A stretch of DNA of 64,000 bases from Thermothelomyces thermophilus ATCC 42464 (Eukaryota; Ascomycota; Sordariomycetes; Sordariales; Chaetomiaceae): positions 2,170,001-2,234,000 of the forward strand of contig NC_016473.1 of assembly GCF_000226095.1 (NCBI RefSeq), given 5' to 3'. Under the pieces are notes generated by a model. It was given only the letters and a program-made list of their open reading frames with translations. It was not told the origin of the DNA and made no database searches. Position 1 is the first letter of the stretch, and each line of letters opens with the position of its first letter. Made by a program: the position numbers and the translations under genes. Shown one piece after another: positions 33,383 to 44,955 of the stretch.

Positions 33383-36159
33383 TCACCTCTCGCCCTCGGT
33401 CGGTGGCGTCTTCTTGTCCTCGTCCAACAGCGTCGACGACTCGTCCGTGTTCTCCGTAGGGAACGGCGGCGGGGCGCTCTTCTCGCCGTGGCGGTTGTCA
33501 AAGAACTTGGAAAACTCCTCCTTCTCCGGCCACTCGCGGGGTCCCAGCAGGCGGACGAGGTCGTCGCGCGTCAGCATCTCCTTGCGCAGCAGCTCCTCGG
33601 CCACGATGCCAATCTCCTTCTTCTTGGCCACCAGCAGGTCCTTGCACTGCTTGTACGCCTGGTCGACGATGCGGCGCACCTCGGCGTCGATGGCCTGGGC
33701 CGTCGCCTCGGCAAACGGCTTGTGCAGCTGGTTCTGGTCGTTCTCGTAGTGCAGCGGGCCCAGCTTCTCCGACATGCCCCACTGCGTCACCATGGTGGTG
33801 GCCATGCGCGTCACCTTCTTGAAGTCGTCACTCGCGCCCGTCGTGACGGTCGGGAAGTGGAGCTCCTCCGACACGCGCCCACCCAGCGTCATGGCCATGC
33901 GGTCCATCAGCTGGTTGGTGTTCATCAGGTACGCGTCGCTCGAGGGGAGGTACTGCGCGTACCCCAGCGCCCCCTGCCCGCGCGGGATGATAGACACCTT
34001 GAGCAGCGGGTCGGCCCACCGGAAGTACCAGCCGCAGATGGCGTGCCCGGCCTCGTGGTACGCCACCGTGCGCTTCTCCTCCGGGCTGAGCACCAGCGAC
34101 TTGCGCTCGAGACCGCCAACGACGCGCTCGATGGCCTGCTCGAAGTGGATCATTTCGACGCTGGACGCATTGGCCCTGGCAGCTACAAACGTTTAGTTAG
34201 TCACACCATCCGAGGATAGATTTCCCGAATGCAAAGCAAAACGAGCATACCGATAAGCGCGGCCTCGTTCACGGCGTTGGCAATGTCAGCGCCGGCGAAG
34301 CCAGGGGTCAGGGCAGCGAGGCGCCCGGTGAGGTAGTCCATGTCCTCCTTGGTAAGGACCTTCTGCAGGTGCACCTTGAAGATATCCTTGCGGCCCTTCA
34401 TGGTCGGCCTGTCGATGTGAATGTGCCTATCGAAGCGCCCGGGCCGCATCAGCGCCTTGTCAAGAATGTCGGGCCTGTTGGTGCCGGCAAGGACGACGAC
34501 CTGCTCCGTGGTGTTGAAACCATCCATTTCCGTGAGGATCTGGTTCAGCGTGGCCTCGCGCTCGTCGTTGCCGCCGCCCCGGAAGCCGCCGCCCTCGGAG
34601 CGGGACTTGCCGATGGCGTCAATCTCGTCAATGAAGATGATGCAGGGCGCGTTCTTGCGCGCCGTGGCAAAGAGGTCTCGGACGCGGGACGCACCGACAC
34701 CGACAAACATCTCGACAAACTCGGAGCCGCTCACGGTGTAGAAGGGCACCTGCGACTCGCCCGCTGTCGCCTTGGCTAGCAACGTCTTGCCGGTGCCGGG
34801 AGGACCTGAGAGGATGGCGCCGCGGGGGATCTTGGCGCCGAGCCGCTGGAACCGCTCGGGCGTCCTCAAGAAGCTGACAAACTCCATGATCTCGGTCTTG
34901 GCCTCGTCCATGCCCGCCACGTCGGAGAACTTGACCTTGACGGCGGCGTCGTGGTTGAACATCTTGGCCCTGCTCTTGCCGAATCCGAACATGCCGCTGG
35001 AACCTCCGCCCATGGTGCCGGCCCGGCGCGAGAGCCAGGCGAGCAAGCCGACAATCATGATGGTCGGGCCGAACGCCATGATGAGGTTGGCGGCCATGCC
35101 CTCTTGGGCGTAGCTCACCGGTATCCTCTCGTTGGGCGGAATGCCGAGCTCGTTCTGGGCCTCGTCCAATCGCCTCTCGAAGGCGTCGACAGAGCCGATG
35201 GAGAAGTAGTAGACAAAGTTCGGGTTCGCTGCCTGGGAGTCGGGATACATAGCCCGGACAGCGTCGCGGTTGAGCTCAACCCGCACCCGCTTGTCGGCTA
35301 CCACGAGCTTCTGGACCAAGCCCCTGTCCAGGAAATTCTTGCGCAACTCTTGCCAAGTGATCTCGCGAGATGTCTCGGAGGAGAAGAACATGGAGTAAAA
35401 GGGGTAGAGCAGGGCCGCGCTGATGGCCCAGGTCAGCGCGTCAGACCCGTCGAAGCGGCGGGGTGGTTGCTGCTTGCCGCCCCCTTGCTTCTTCTGCCCC
35501 TGCTGGTTTCCGGATTGCTGTTGTTGTTGTTGTCGCTGCTGCTGCTGCTGGTGTTGTTGTTGATGTTGCTCCCCTTCCGTCCCTTGCTGCCGGTCCTGGC
35601 CCGCCTCCTTGTCCTCCCCAGGCTTGTTCGAGGTGAAGTCCGGTACGTTGCCTTTCTGTGATCTCTCATACGCATCGATCTTGGAGGCAATCTGGTACGC
35701 TATCCTGGGGATTCTCAAAGCGTCCCTCATGGTGAGCTGGCCATTCATCTTGGACCGCAGGATATCCCGGAGCTCCACTGGCACGCCGACCTCTGTAGCG
35801 TCCTTGAAGATGTCCTCTAGCTCAGCCCTTTGCTGCTTTGAGGGAAGGAGTGCCAAGATGGAGGTGAGCTCGGCGTATTCCTCCTGGGTCAGGCGGACAA
35901 ATCCTGGAGGCGGCTCCCGCCGGGGCGGGGGCGTCGGCTGGTTTGATTTCCCTGCGTCATCCTGTTTTTTCGGCGGCTGGTTCGGTGGTTCGTTCTCGCC
36001 ATCGGGTCTCGGTGAGTTGGTCGAGTTGTATCGAGTGGAGAGGAGGGTCGCGGCCGGTGCTGTTTGGGGGAAGCGGGCAGCCCGAACTGCTGGTCTTGCT
36101 AATGGCCTTAGTGGCAGCCTCGAGCAGCGCGCCAGCTGGCGGGTTGAGGTGCGAAACAT
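33383..36159 (-). CDS. yta12: Mitochondrial m-AAA protease subunit (Yta12/Rca1, FtsH family)
   Basis: This ATP-dependent zinc protease sits in the inner mitochondrial membrane with its domains in the matrix. It degrades misfolded membrane proteins and, in yeast, matures the ribosomal protein bL32m. Exons on the minus strand are 36159-34251 and 34182-33383, giving 902 residues. An arginine-rich presequence fills about 1-45. A Gln-rich stretch lies at about 199-215. Membrane segments are near 241-259 and 356-376, with the intermembrane-space domain between them. The AAA core has Walker A GPPGTGKT (452-459), Walker B IIFIDE (507-512) and arginine fingers in MRPGRFDR (572, 575). The protease site is HEAGH at 679-683. 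The splice gives [17 protein letters not shown] as expected. Yta12 is preferred over Afg3 by the long linker; that choice is less sure than the family. Confidence 0.95.
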
Positions 36160-37726
36160 GGTCGCGCAATGGTTGTTGGGAAGGGTTGGAGGAGGGTATC
36201 GTGAGGCAGTGGTCGGGCGAGGTGGCGTGCGTGCGTGCGTGCTTTCGTGCGTGCGTGCGAAAGGCAGAGAGGCAAGCAGTTGACTCTCGTGATTCCGATA
36301 TTGCGGGTCCTCTGGAATTGCTCCGCCAACCTACAAAAACCGTCTTCTTGTCTTCTTCTCTTCTCTTCTCTTTGTCGCCCACCGAATCTTCCTTGGGCTC
36401 CGTGCCCTACTACCACACGCCCTGGCGATCGCGTTGTCGCCGCCGCTTATTGTCAGAGTCGACCGGTTGGTTTGGTGTGCGTCGTCTCGTTCGGTTTCAA
36501 CCACGGCCGAGTCGGAAAATCCCAGGCGTCAAATGGATGACGCCCTTGCACGCGGCGGGAAAGGCCGCTGGGGCCAATTGGACCGACTAGTCTAGAAACG
36601 GTTAGTTCAAAGTCACGTGTCACTGGGGCACTATGACCTTGGAGAGACGACCCATGTTCCGGCCCGCAAACCAACCCTCTGTTGCTCCGTTGCAGGCCTG
36701 CGCCGGACATGACGGGAGTCCGAAATCCTAACGCCGACGGGCTTCCGTCATTCGGAAAAACTGTGCAAGATATCGTTGCGGTTTGAATGAGCTGCCGAGT
36801 GGATAGCTACCGATACCACTGTCATGGTTCAGGAAAGGCAGCAAGGTATTGGACTGAATAAGTAGCGGAAGGGAAGCGAATGTATGTACATACATAACCC
36901 GTACACTGGGATGCAATTCACGGTTTCAAGCGTGTGACGGCAGCCAGGAACCAAATTCCGGGGCTGTCTTCTTTCCAAAACCCAGGTGCGAAGAAAAAGG
37001 AAGGTGCGACCGTTGTAACATACATATACCTGCGGCATCATTCCCTTTGCTTAAGCCGTCAATTCTGTAGAATCAATGATAAGTACCTGCATGGCAAACA
37101 AAAGAAACCAAAAGAAAGAGGATGGAGAGATAGAGAGGGATGTTGAAACGATATGTGATGGTGGAACCCGAACACATCCTTCTTCCTTCTGACAGGCAGC
37201 ACAGAACCTCCTCCCGCTTCATGTTGTCCCTGACTGCCACTCGTACCCGACTCTTTTAAGCTACGTTGCAAGCAAGCACGAAAGCGGGAGGAAGAAGAGA
37301 GAGAGAAAAAAAAGGAAAGAACAAAATACAGAAGGTATCCTTCGACCATCCATCCATCTATTCAACGCAATACAAACCACCCATCATGCTCTTACTATGA
37401 TGAAGCTCTCAGGGAATGCTCTCAGAGAGTAAGACGTAAATGAAACCAGAATGTAGCCAAAGCCAGCGCTAAACAAAACCGGAGTCGTGAATCCATCAGG
37501 TCAAACAAGTTGGGTAACGTAAGAATTGAAACAGAAAAATAAAAAAAGAATTAAAAAAGATGGAGAAGAGAGGAAATGGACCAGATCCCCGTGCTCGACG
37601 AGATTTCCAGGAGAGGAAAAAGGTGCGTTCAAGCATTGGAATCACCACGCAGAAGAGATCACCGCCAGGCGGACAACTCACACCTACCTCGCCTCCACCC
37701 TTCTCTTTTCGAACATTTCTCCAGCA
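36160..37726. other. Intergenic: yta12 promoter and Zn2Cys6 gene 3' side
   Basis: Both flanking genes are on the minus strand. A CGTG-type microsatellite lies at about 36225-36260, within 100 bp upstream of the yta12 start and so probably in its leader. A CATCCATCCATC run lies near 37348-37360, and the palindrome TATGTACATA at 36883-36892. No gene is seen. Confidence 0.55.
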
Positions 37727-40700
37727 TCACCTCCCCTGCATCATCCCCTGTGCCCGAAAGTCGCGTCCCTCCCCGCCGCCGCCGCCGCCGCCGCTGCCGC
37801 TGTGGTGTTGTTGATGATGCCCCACAGTGGTCCCGCCACCGGCAACGCCCACGGCCATCCCGCCCATCCCATCCATCCCATCCATCCCGCCGCCGCCAAA
37901 ATTCCCGTTCTCCACGCTCGGATACGCGCCCCCGCTCATCTCGGCCCAGTTCCAGTCCAGCGTCATGGGCAGACTGAACAGATCCTGCGGCAGCATGGGC
38001 TGCTGGAACACGAGCTCCCCATCCGGCCCCACGAGCGGGGGACTTTCCATCCCGCCCGCCGTCATGGCCGTGTCCAATGTGTCGAACGAGGCCATGTCCG
38101 CGGCATAGGCGCTCTTGTTGTAATCCGAGCTGTCGGGCGTGAACTCGCCAACTTGTCCCCAGCCTGTCGCCGCGAGGCTTGGGGATGGGGACTGGCTCAT
38201 GGCGCCTGTCATGGAGCCGTAGCCATTGTTTTTGCTGCCGTTGCCGTTGCCGTTGCCGTTGCTGTTGGCATTGCTGCTGCTGCTGTTGCTGCTACTGTTG
38301 TTGTTGTTGTTGTTGTTGCTCTCGTTCGCGGAGGATCGGCTGTCATTTCCTTGAGGGGGGATGGATCTTTGATTGCTCGTTACCGTGTGGTTCCCGCTCG
38401 CCTGAGGCGTCGCAGCGTTCGCCGCGGTGGGGCGAGATGTCGGCGGAGCCGGGTTCGGGTTGAAGGACGGCGAGTCGGCCGCAGAGGTGTTCGCGTTGCC
38501 GGAGTCAACGGCAGATTTGTTAAGCGACTGGTCCTGGTTCTTCCGTTTCCGCCGCGAGGCGTGCTCCTTTTCCGCCTTCTCGATCACCACCTTGGCGATC
38601 CGCTCAAACTCGGAGCAGATACCGAGCATGCGGTGGACACCGCCCGTCTCCGCCTCGTGGCCGAGCGTCGACAGGAAGTTGACCACCACGTTCATGAGCT
38701 TCGTGTCGGAACGTGCTTTTGGATCCAGGGGGTTCTGCAGAATATGGCCAAACAAGGTAACAAGCGCCGAGACTGGGAAGTACAACACCATCCTACAGCG
38801 CGGAGTTAGACAAGACGCCACGCAAAGCTAGGTCGACAGCAGGAACTACTCACCAGACACAGGAGAAGTCACCTTGCGGGATGTACTTGAGGAGGGATAT
38901 CGAAGCTCTCGCAGCCGAGGTACACAAGGCGGCCGACGAGAAGATGCGAGGATTCAACGGCCTCGCATTGAGTCCCCGGATGGCGAAATTGGACAGGCGG
39001 CTGGTCCAGTAACCGTGGTGGATCGACATGCGGTGGATCGTGGTGAGACAGTTGTAGTAGTTAAAGTGCAACATGACAATGTGGAGGATGAGCGGCGTAT
39101 GTGACGCCTTGATCTCGTGTTCTGGGCGGAAGTCGATGGGGATGCGGTCCTTCCACTCTTCCAGCTCCTTGTCGAGCTCTCCGATGGTATTCAACAGCTC
39201 GCCGTCCGACTGCTTGGTCGCCTTGGTCGAGTACAGCCTCGTGTACACTTTACTCTCGACGATGGCGAGCTCGCACATGACCCGGAACAGGTTCATCTTC
39301 CCCTTGCCGTCCGCCAGGGGGATGTTTCCGATACCGTCCGCGGGGTCGGCGTCGGGAAGTTCCACGTTCATGTCGTTGTCGTCCTGCGCTGGCGGCCTTC
39401 CAGACCGGAGGCACAGGTCCTTGTCCAGCATGTAGGCGATCCAGAACACCCGTTTGCGCTGCTCGATCTCGATGGGGTTCAGGTTGAAATTGGTCCCGCG
39501 CTTGTGGAGGCCGATGGTGTGCGAGAGCCGGATGGCCGTCGCGATGAGGAGGAAGGACGGCTGCGGGTTGGGAGTCCCTTGCATGAACAGAGACATGCCC
39601 AGAAGCGCCTGGACGCTGAGCAGGTCGGTGTTGCGCATCGCCAGCTCGGAAAACACGGCCATGGCGTTCTTCATGTACCCCCAAGCCTTCTCGTCCTCCT
39701 CCTGCGGGACCAGATTGCTCATGACACGCAGGCGGTGCGCGATGGCGAGGGCCACGTTCAAGCTGGCCCACCACCCGGACCCGGTATAAGGGTCGTTGGA
39801 ATACTGCCGCTCGACCAGGTGCATGAAGGTTGGCTGGTGGAAGAGCGGGAATATGCAGTTGAAGTTCTCAAAGTAGTCCCTGAGCAGGGACAGCGCCTCG
39901 GGCTTTGGGGGCAAGTCCCTGAAGATGGTGCGGCGGAAGAGGTCTCCAAAGACGTCGGGCTTCCAGGCATTCCACTTGTGGTCATCCATCGAGACGTCCG
40001 ATATCATCTGCTGGAACGAGGTATCTCCCATTTTCTCGTTGACCCATTGCACCCCCTTGGGCGAGAAGATGGAGAACCCGGAAGAGGAACCTAGGGAGGA
40101 AATGTCAGCGACCAAGGCGAGCTCGCCGAGAAAGGTTGCGTTTTTCTTTCGTACCAATATACCGCGTCTCGCCATTGGTGTTGGTGACCAGCGAGCACAT
40201 CATCTCAGACAGTTCAGCAACATCTTCCCGGTCGTCGTCCTGGCTGTCGTTTTCGGGAGTGGCCGACCTCCTCTTGTCGCCATCCTTGGCAGGCCCGGGG
40301 GACGTCAGCGAGCTATGGGGTGTCGAGCCGCTCCCATCCTGGCCCGAGGTCGGCTGCGGCGACGCAGTGTCGGATATTGCCTGGGAAGCCTGCCTTGACT
40401 GCTGGTGCTTCTCGACCAGCTTCTTCTCCAGGGTTCCGAGGTCAGTGGCCCCGTTATCGTCCTCGCCGAGCAATCCTACCCCGACCAGGTTAGGGACGAC
40501 ATGCATGCGGTCGTGGGGAGGCGAAGACGGATTAGAGCGCGGCAAGCAAGCATACCTGACAATCTCAACAGGTGCTCCATGCGCCCCAAGCGGTTTTCGA
40601 GCCCCTCAATGTACTTGGCGCTGATCCATCCAAATCTGTGAGCCGACGCCCATGCAGACAATGAGCGAAATGGGGAGGCCGAGGGGGGGAAGCACTCACC

Positions 40701-41123
40701 CCTTTGGAGGGCTCCGCTTCTTCTCTACCTGGGTAAAGACGCACTCCGTCTTGTAGTTGGTGCAGTGCGTGCAGGCCGGCAGCTTCCCATCGCACTTGAT
40801 CTTCTTCTTGCGGCACATGTCACACGCCTGGTAGGTTCCCGTCAGCATGTCTGCGCCCCTCCCTCTCGTCGTGCAGTCAGTGCAGTGCCATTCCCGGCTC
40901 GACTCACCCTCGCGATCCTCCTTCTCTTGGCCTCGGTCGTGTCTTCCAGCAAGCCATGGTCTCCAAACATCTGCGCAGTGATCAAGTCTGGCGAGAACTG
41001 CGGCATCGGCATTCCAAGTTCGCCATAACCGGCACCACCACCAAAAATCTGAGGCGGCGGATTCATGAGCGGCGGCGGTTGGATGGGCATTTGAAAGCCC
41101 GAATGCATGTTGCGGTCCATCAT
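37727..41123 (-). CDS. Zn(II)2Cys6 fungal-type transcription factor
   Basis: This is a nuclear regulator of the Gal4 class. Exons on the minus strand are 41123-40908, 40827-40700, 40620-40556, 40475-40155, 40090-38854 and 38792-37727, giving 1010 residues. The first splice brings KRRRIAR next to the binuclear cluster, with cysteines at 74, 77, 84, 91, 94 and 101 (spacing 2-6-6-2-6). A linker ([19 protein letters not shown]) that looks like a coiled-coil dimer region follows. The middle-homology (fungal_trans) domain begins with [14 protein letters not shown] and includes the conserved [17 protein letters not shown] and GRPP. The C-terminal third is low in complexity: Asn/Ser/Gly runs encoded by TTG/TGC-type repeats at about 38230-38320, Pro/Ser segments, and a Gly run near the end. 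All five introns keep phase. I do not recognise the exact orthologue, so the target pathway is unknown. Confidence 0.93.
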
Positions 41124-43673
41124 GGGCGGCCGTCAACACCGTGTCGCTTCGACCGCGATTATAGCGGCGATGGAGAAGGACAAAAGATGCAGACAAGGAG
41201 GGCTCGGAGACCTTTCTTTTGTCTTCGGGTTGTTTTTTTTGGGGGGGCGAAGACCTGCTTGTGTAGCAGTGTAGCCGCCGATTTGATTCCGCAGTGATAT
41301 TATTACCGTCCACTCCTGAGGTACGGTGGGATGCGCCGGAACAGCCGGAAAGTTCAGGGGGGCTGAGCAGCTGAACAGGAAAGGGTTGATGCCGGACAGA
41401 AAGCGTCAGACTACCGCAATAGCATGCTGAGGGGCTGAGGGATGTCGAGCAATTTAACGCCGCGGTCGTTGTGGCTCGCGGAAGCGCAGGTGTTGGAAAG
41501 GTCTCTCTGGTTTGCCAGTCACCAAGGGCCGTCGTGCTATCTTAGCGGGGTGGGAAGCAATGAATGCTGTCGGCCCAAAAAGACAGGCGAATGGCGAGTC
41601 GGGTAAGACTGAGAGAACGGCCGAAGAGAACGTTGGAATTGTGTCGTCAGTCGTGTACAAGGTATTCAGGTATATTATAAGCCAGGTACGGAGTAGTCTG
41701 AGTGGTTTCCTTTTCTAATTAACCTTAATTCGCAGGAAGCTGTGCCAGAAGAACGACGAGGGAGCTGACGTGAAGGAAGATGCAGGTTGCAGGTGATGGG
41801 CAGTAGTAGTGGGTCGACCGTTTAACTCTGGAGGTTACGCAGCACGCGGGCGATGGCGGAGCCCGCGGCTTAATGCGGCACCAGCAGCATATGCCTGTAG
41901 TGTAGGGTGTGCTGGGGGTTACTTAGCGCCGTGTGCACAGACGGACTTTCTCATCTTGGTATGTAGTATTGATATGGGACGGGAGCTCCGGTAGTTATTC
42001 TTGTCAACTCTTCCAACTCGTTGGTTGCGAGCTGCCAGACACGGCGGCCTCCCTGCATGACCTCGCACTTGGTGGGTTCTTCGATAACCAAGAACCGCGT
42101 AAGGTGTAGCATTTTTGCACTCCTAAGTTGGCCCCGTATGCTCAGAGGCAAGAACTGTGTCTCTACACATACATAAAGTGTAATCCGTACGTTACAGTCC
42201 ATCTGGTTTTGATGGTTCGGAGCCAAGGAGAAGCATGACGAATCGGATTGGGAGACCAGTGACTTCACTAACGATCCAGACAACGGCGTTCTTGGATCGG
42301 CCGAGAGCCTCGCAGGGGTGTGAGGGACGCTTTGTAGCTTTGCATCACCAAGGGTACACTACCGACTAATTAGTGTATGTGACCAGTCATCTCAGGTTCG
42401 CCGTGAGGGCCCGGGAATACCAACGGGCTGGTGCCGGCAACTATGCATATATGCATGTATGTTTGTATTTGTGTGCATGTACATATAAGCTGTTGGCGTG
42501 CGAACTAATTACAGAAATCTCAAGGAGCGCTGACAATGCAAGTTACGGCCCTCCCCATGCTCTAAAAAAAAAAAATGCTTCCCTCATTGTTGCGGAGTAT
42601 GACTGCTGCCAAAAGCCAGGAGTTGAGATGGATCGAACCACGCGTAGTATGCGGGTTACTCCGTATTGAGGCGCGAACCCTTCCCGGCCATCACGGGCGG
42701 TTGATGGTGCACGGGTTCATTTGTGAGACGACCCTGAAACGGACAGGGCACCCCAGACCCACACCTTGGTCCGCTTTGACATCTTCGTCGAGATTTACTA
42801 ATTGCTGTCCAGTGTACGGACTGTGTCCTGAAGTTTTCGTTGTGCTCGTCGACAGCCGGAGGTGCCTGGCCCGCGATGGACTCTTTCCTGTGAGCCTCTT
42901 GGAGTGAATCTCTAAACTACGGTGTGCCCCTTCCTAATTGAGGCCCCAGTCTTGCCAGCCCTGCAACCTCCTGATTTCCCATATCGATCGTATCATTGAG
43001 CACGTCAGATCCACCTCTCCGTTTTCTTTTTCTTTTCTTTTTTTTTTTTCCCTGCATTTCTCAGTTCCCACCACGACAAGGCTCGGAACCTACCGATGAT
43101 TACTATACAAGTGGTACGGAACGTATGTACGGATTAGTTACATGTCAACTGTTTGATGTTACAAAGCATTTTCTTTGCCCCATCAATTGCTCGTGTCCGC
43201 GAGCATCGGCTGCTGCGATGAGACGCGCAACACCAAAAAGCCGCGTCGTATGAGAGACAAGCATACAACTCGTTAGCGGACTGGAGCGTCGTAGACGAAA
43301 AAAAGACATCGGAGTAGGATATATGAAGACATTGCGTATACTGTACAGCAGTACAGGCATGTATTCCATACATAGTACATCAGGTACCTTCTAAACGTCC
43401 AAGGTAGGCAGGCGTCTAGACAGTGCCAACATATAGTACTCGAGCTGATATAAAAGCCATAGTAGGTTTCGGGGTCGAGGATTTAGTCAAGGACAATCAA
43501 GTCTCTAAATCACATTCCTCTTGGGTGCTCCTCCTGGATTACAGGCCGCGCCATCTCAGAACCGCAGAGCTTACACAACTGGAGGAGTATCCCAGAAAGA
43601 AACTCGCCTCCTGGCCTAAATCTCCGAGATAACAATGGAAAACCCTCGTCACAGTATCAATATCAAGATGCAC
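41124..43673. other. Intergenic: promoter of the Zn2Cys6 gene and spacer up to the tRNA
   Basis: No protein gene is supportable. TACGGAGTA copies lie at 41687 and 42657 (the latter as TACTCCGTA), with near matches around 42592 and 43308. The stretch from 42.1 kb on is visibly richer in A and T than the gene parts. Confidence 0.55.
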
Positions 43674-43746
43674 GGATCCTTGGCGCAATCGGTAGCGCGT
43701 TCGACTCCAGATCGAAAGGTTATCCGTTCAAGTCGGGTAGGGTTCA
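43674..43746 (+). tRNA. tRNA-Trp (CCA), no intron
   Basis: All arms can be folded by eye. The acceptor GGATCCT pairs with AGGGTTC (two G-U pairs); the D stem is GCGC/GCGC; the anticodon stem TTCGA/TCGAA closes the loop CTCCAGA with anticodon CCA; the T stem is ATCCG/CGGGT with loop TTCAAGT; the discriminator base is A. The internal promoter fits: A box TGGCGCAATCGG and B box GTTCAAGTC. The length is 73 nt, leaving no room for an intron. A T5 run follows 8 bases later. Confidence 0.92.
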
Positions 43747-44955
43747 AGCTCCCTTTTTGCTACTCCTTCTGTTACGTGTAGTGTATATCTTTAAACCGAA
43801 GTTTGTGTTTATTCAGGTATGCAGGGCTCTATTGAAGTCTATATACCCTTCTCCTCTTTTAGCTGCCTATATACGGAGTATATCGGACTGCCTATATACC
43901 TATTTACATACATACATATATATTGAACTGGAGGTGATACTTACAACCATCAACACCCCTGGTTACTTTGGTGTCTGGATGCAAAGGGGCTCCCCATACG
44001 TTCTATACGCAATGGACCGGAATGTACGAATCCGGGAAACCGGAGGAGCGCACCCTGTATCAGGCCAGGCACACCAAGAGGTGCGCAGCCCATGTTCAAT
44101 CGATATGCTATATACAGACCTCAGTCTAAATATAGTGTTGCTCCTGTCTTCCTTTGGCCGATGCTGGTCGAGAGATCGTTTCTCTTCCCGTCAATAAGCC
44201 CGAGGAAACGGAGCCGACTACGGCACCTCCTGCTCGCGGATCTCTTGCCTAAGCCATGATGCAAAGCGAGGTAAATGAGTAATGGAGACGGACAATATTC
44301 CAAGGCGAGACTTGGGACGACACGGCAACCAACCGTAGCCACTCTCATCTCTGATTGTCACGGCACGGCTGACCCTAGAAGTCTTCCTGGACTTGCGGTC
44401 AACGTCTTCCAACTGCGATCAGGATCGGCCCAGGAAGAAACCTACGGGCAGGATACAACGCCTAACAAGAGAATATGACGACGCAAACAACCCTCCCTTT
44501 GACCGTCTTCGCAACACTCTATGCCCATCAGGTAGGTATATTTGAAGTTGACGGTTGCTCCTCATGCAATATGTACAACGAAGGGGGATTAAAAACAACT
44601 CCGACGCCAAAGCCTGCCGGCCGCACAAGATGCCTCAATGTCCCACCCCCAGAAAGCAGGAGAAAAGGTGAACGCTGGCCGGCCCTGTATCTGTATCTAC
44701 ATCTATCTGCGTCCTGAACTGACAAATATGGTGCATATGGTAAGGCCAAAAAAGACAGGGGTAAAGTAAGTGCGTGCAAAAATCGTGCCAGGGCTATATG
44801 GTGGCCATCAGTCGAGACCTACACAACAGCCACGTATTCGTACCCCCACCCCCCGCTTTCCTCTTTTTCGCCCTGACGCCGTTGTTCCAGACATTAATTG
44901 AATAAGTGATGCGGCATGTGCAATGTGAACTAGTAGTCGGTCCAGAAGAACGCCG
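43747..44955. other. AT-richer spacer after tRNA-Trp
   Basis: The stretch has CATACATA runs, a direct repeat of CTGCCTATATA (about 43864 and 43889), and a TACGGAGTA copy at 43872 between the two. No gene is supportable. Confidence 0.5.
43754..43758 (+). terminator. Pol III terminator of tRNA-Trp
   Basis: TTTTT lies eight bases after the discriminator base, the usual RNA polymerase III stop. Confidence 0.75.
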
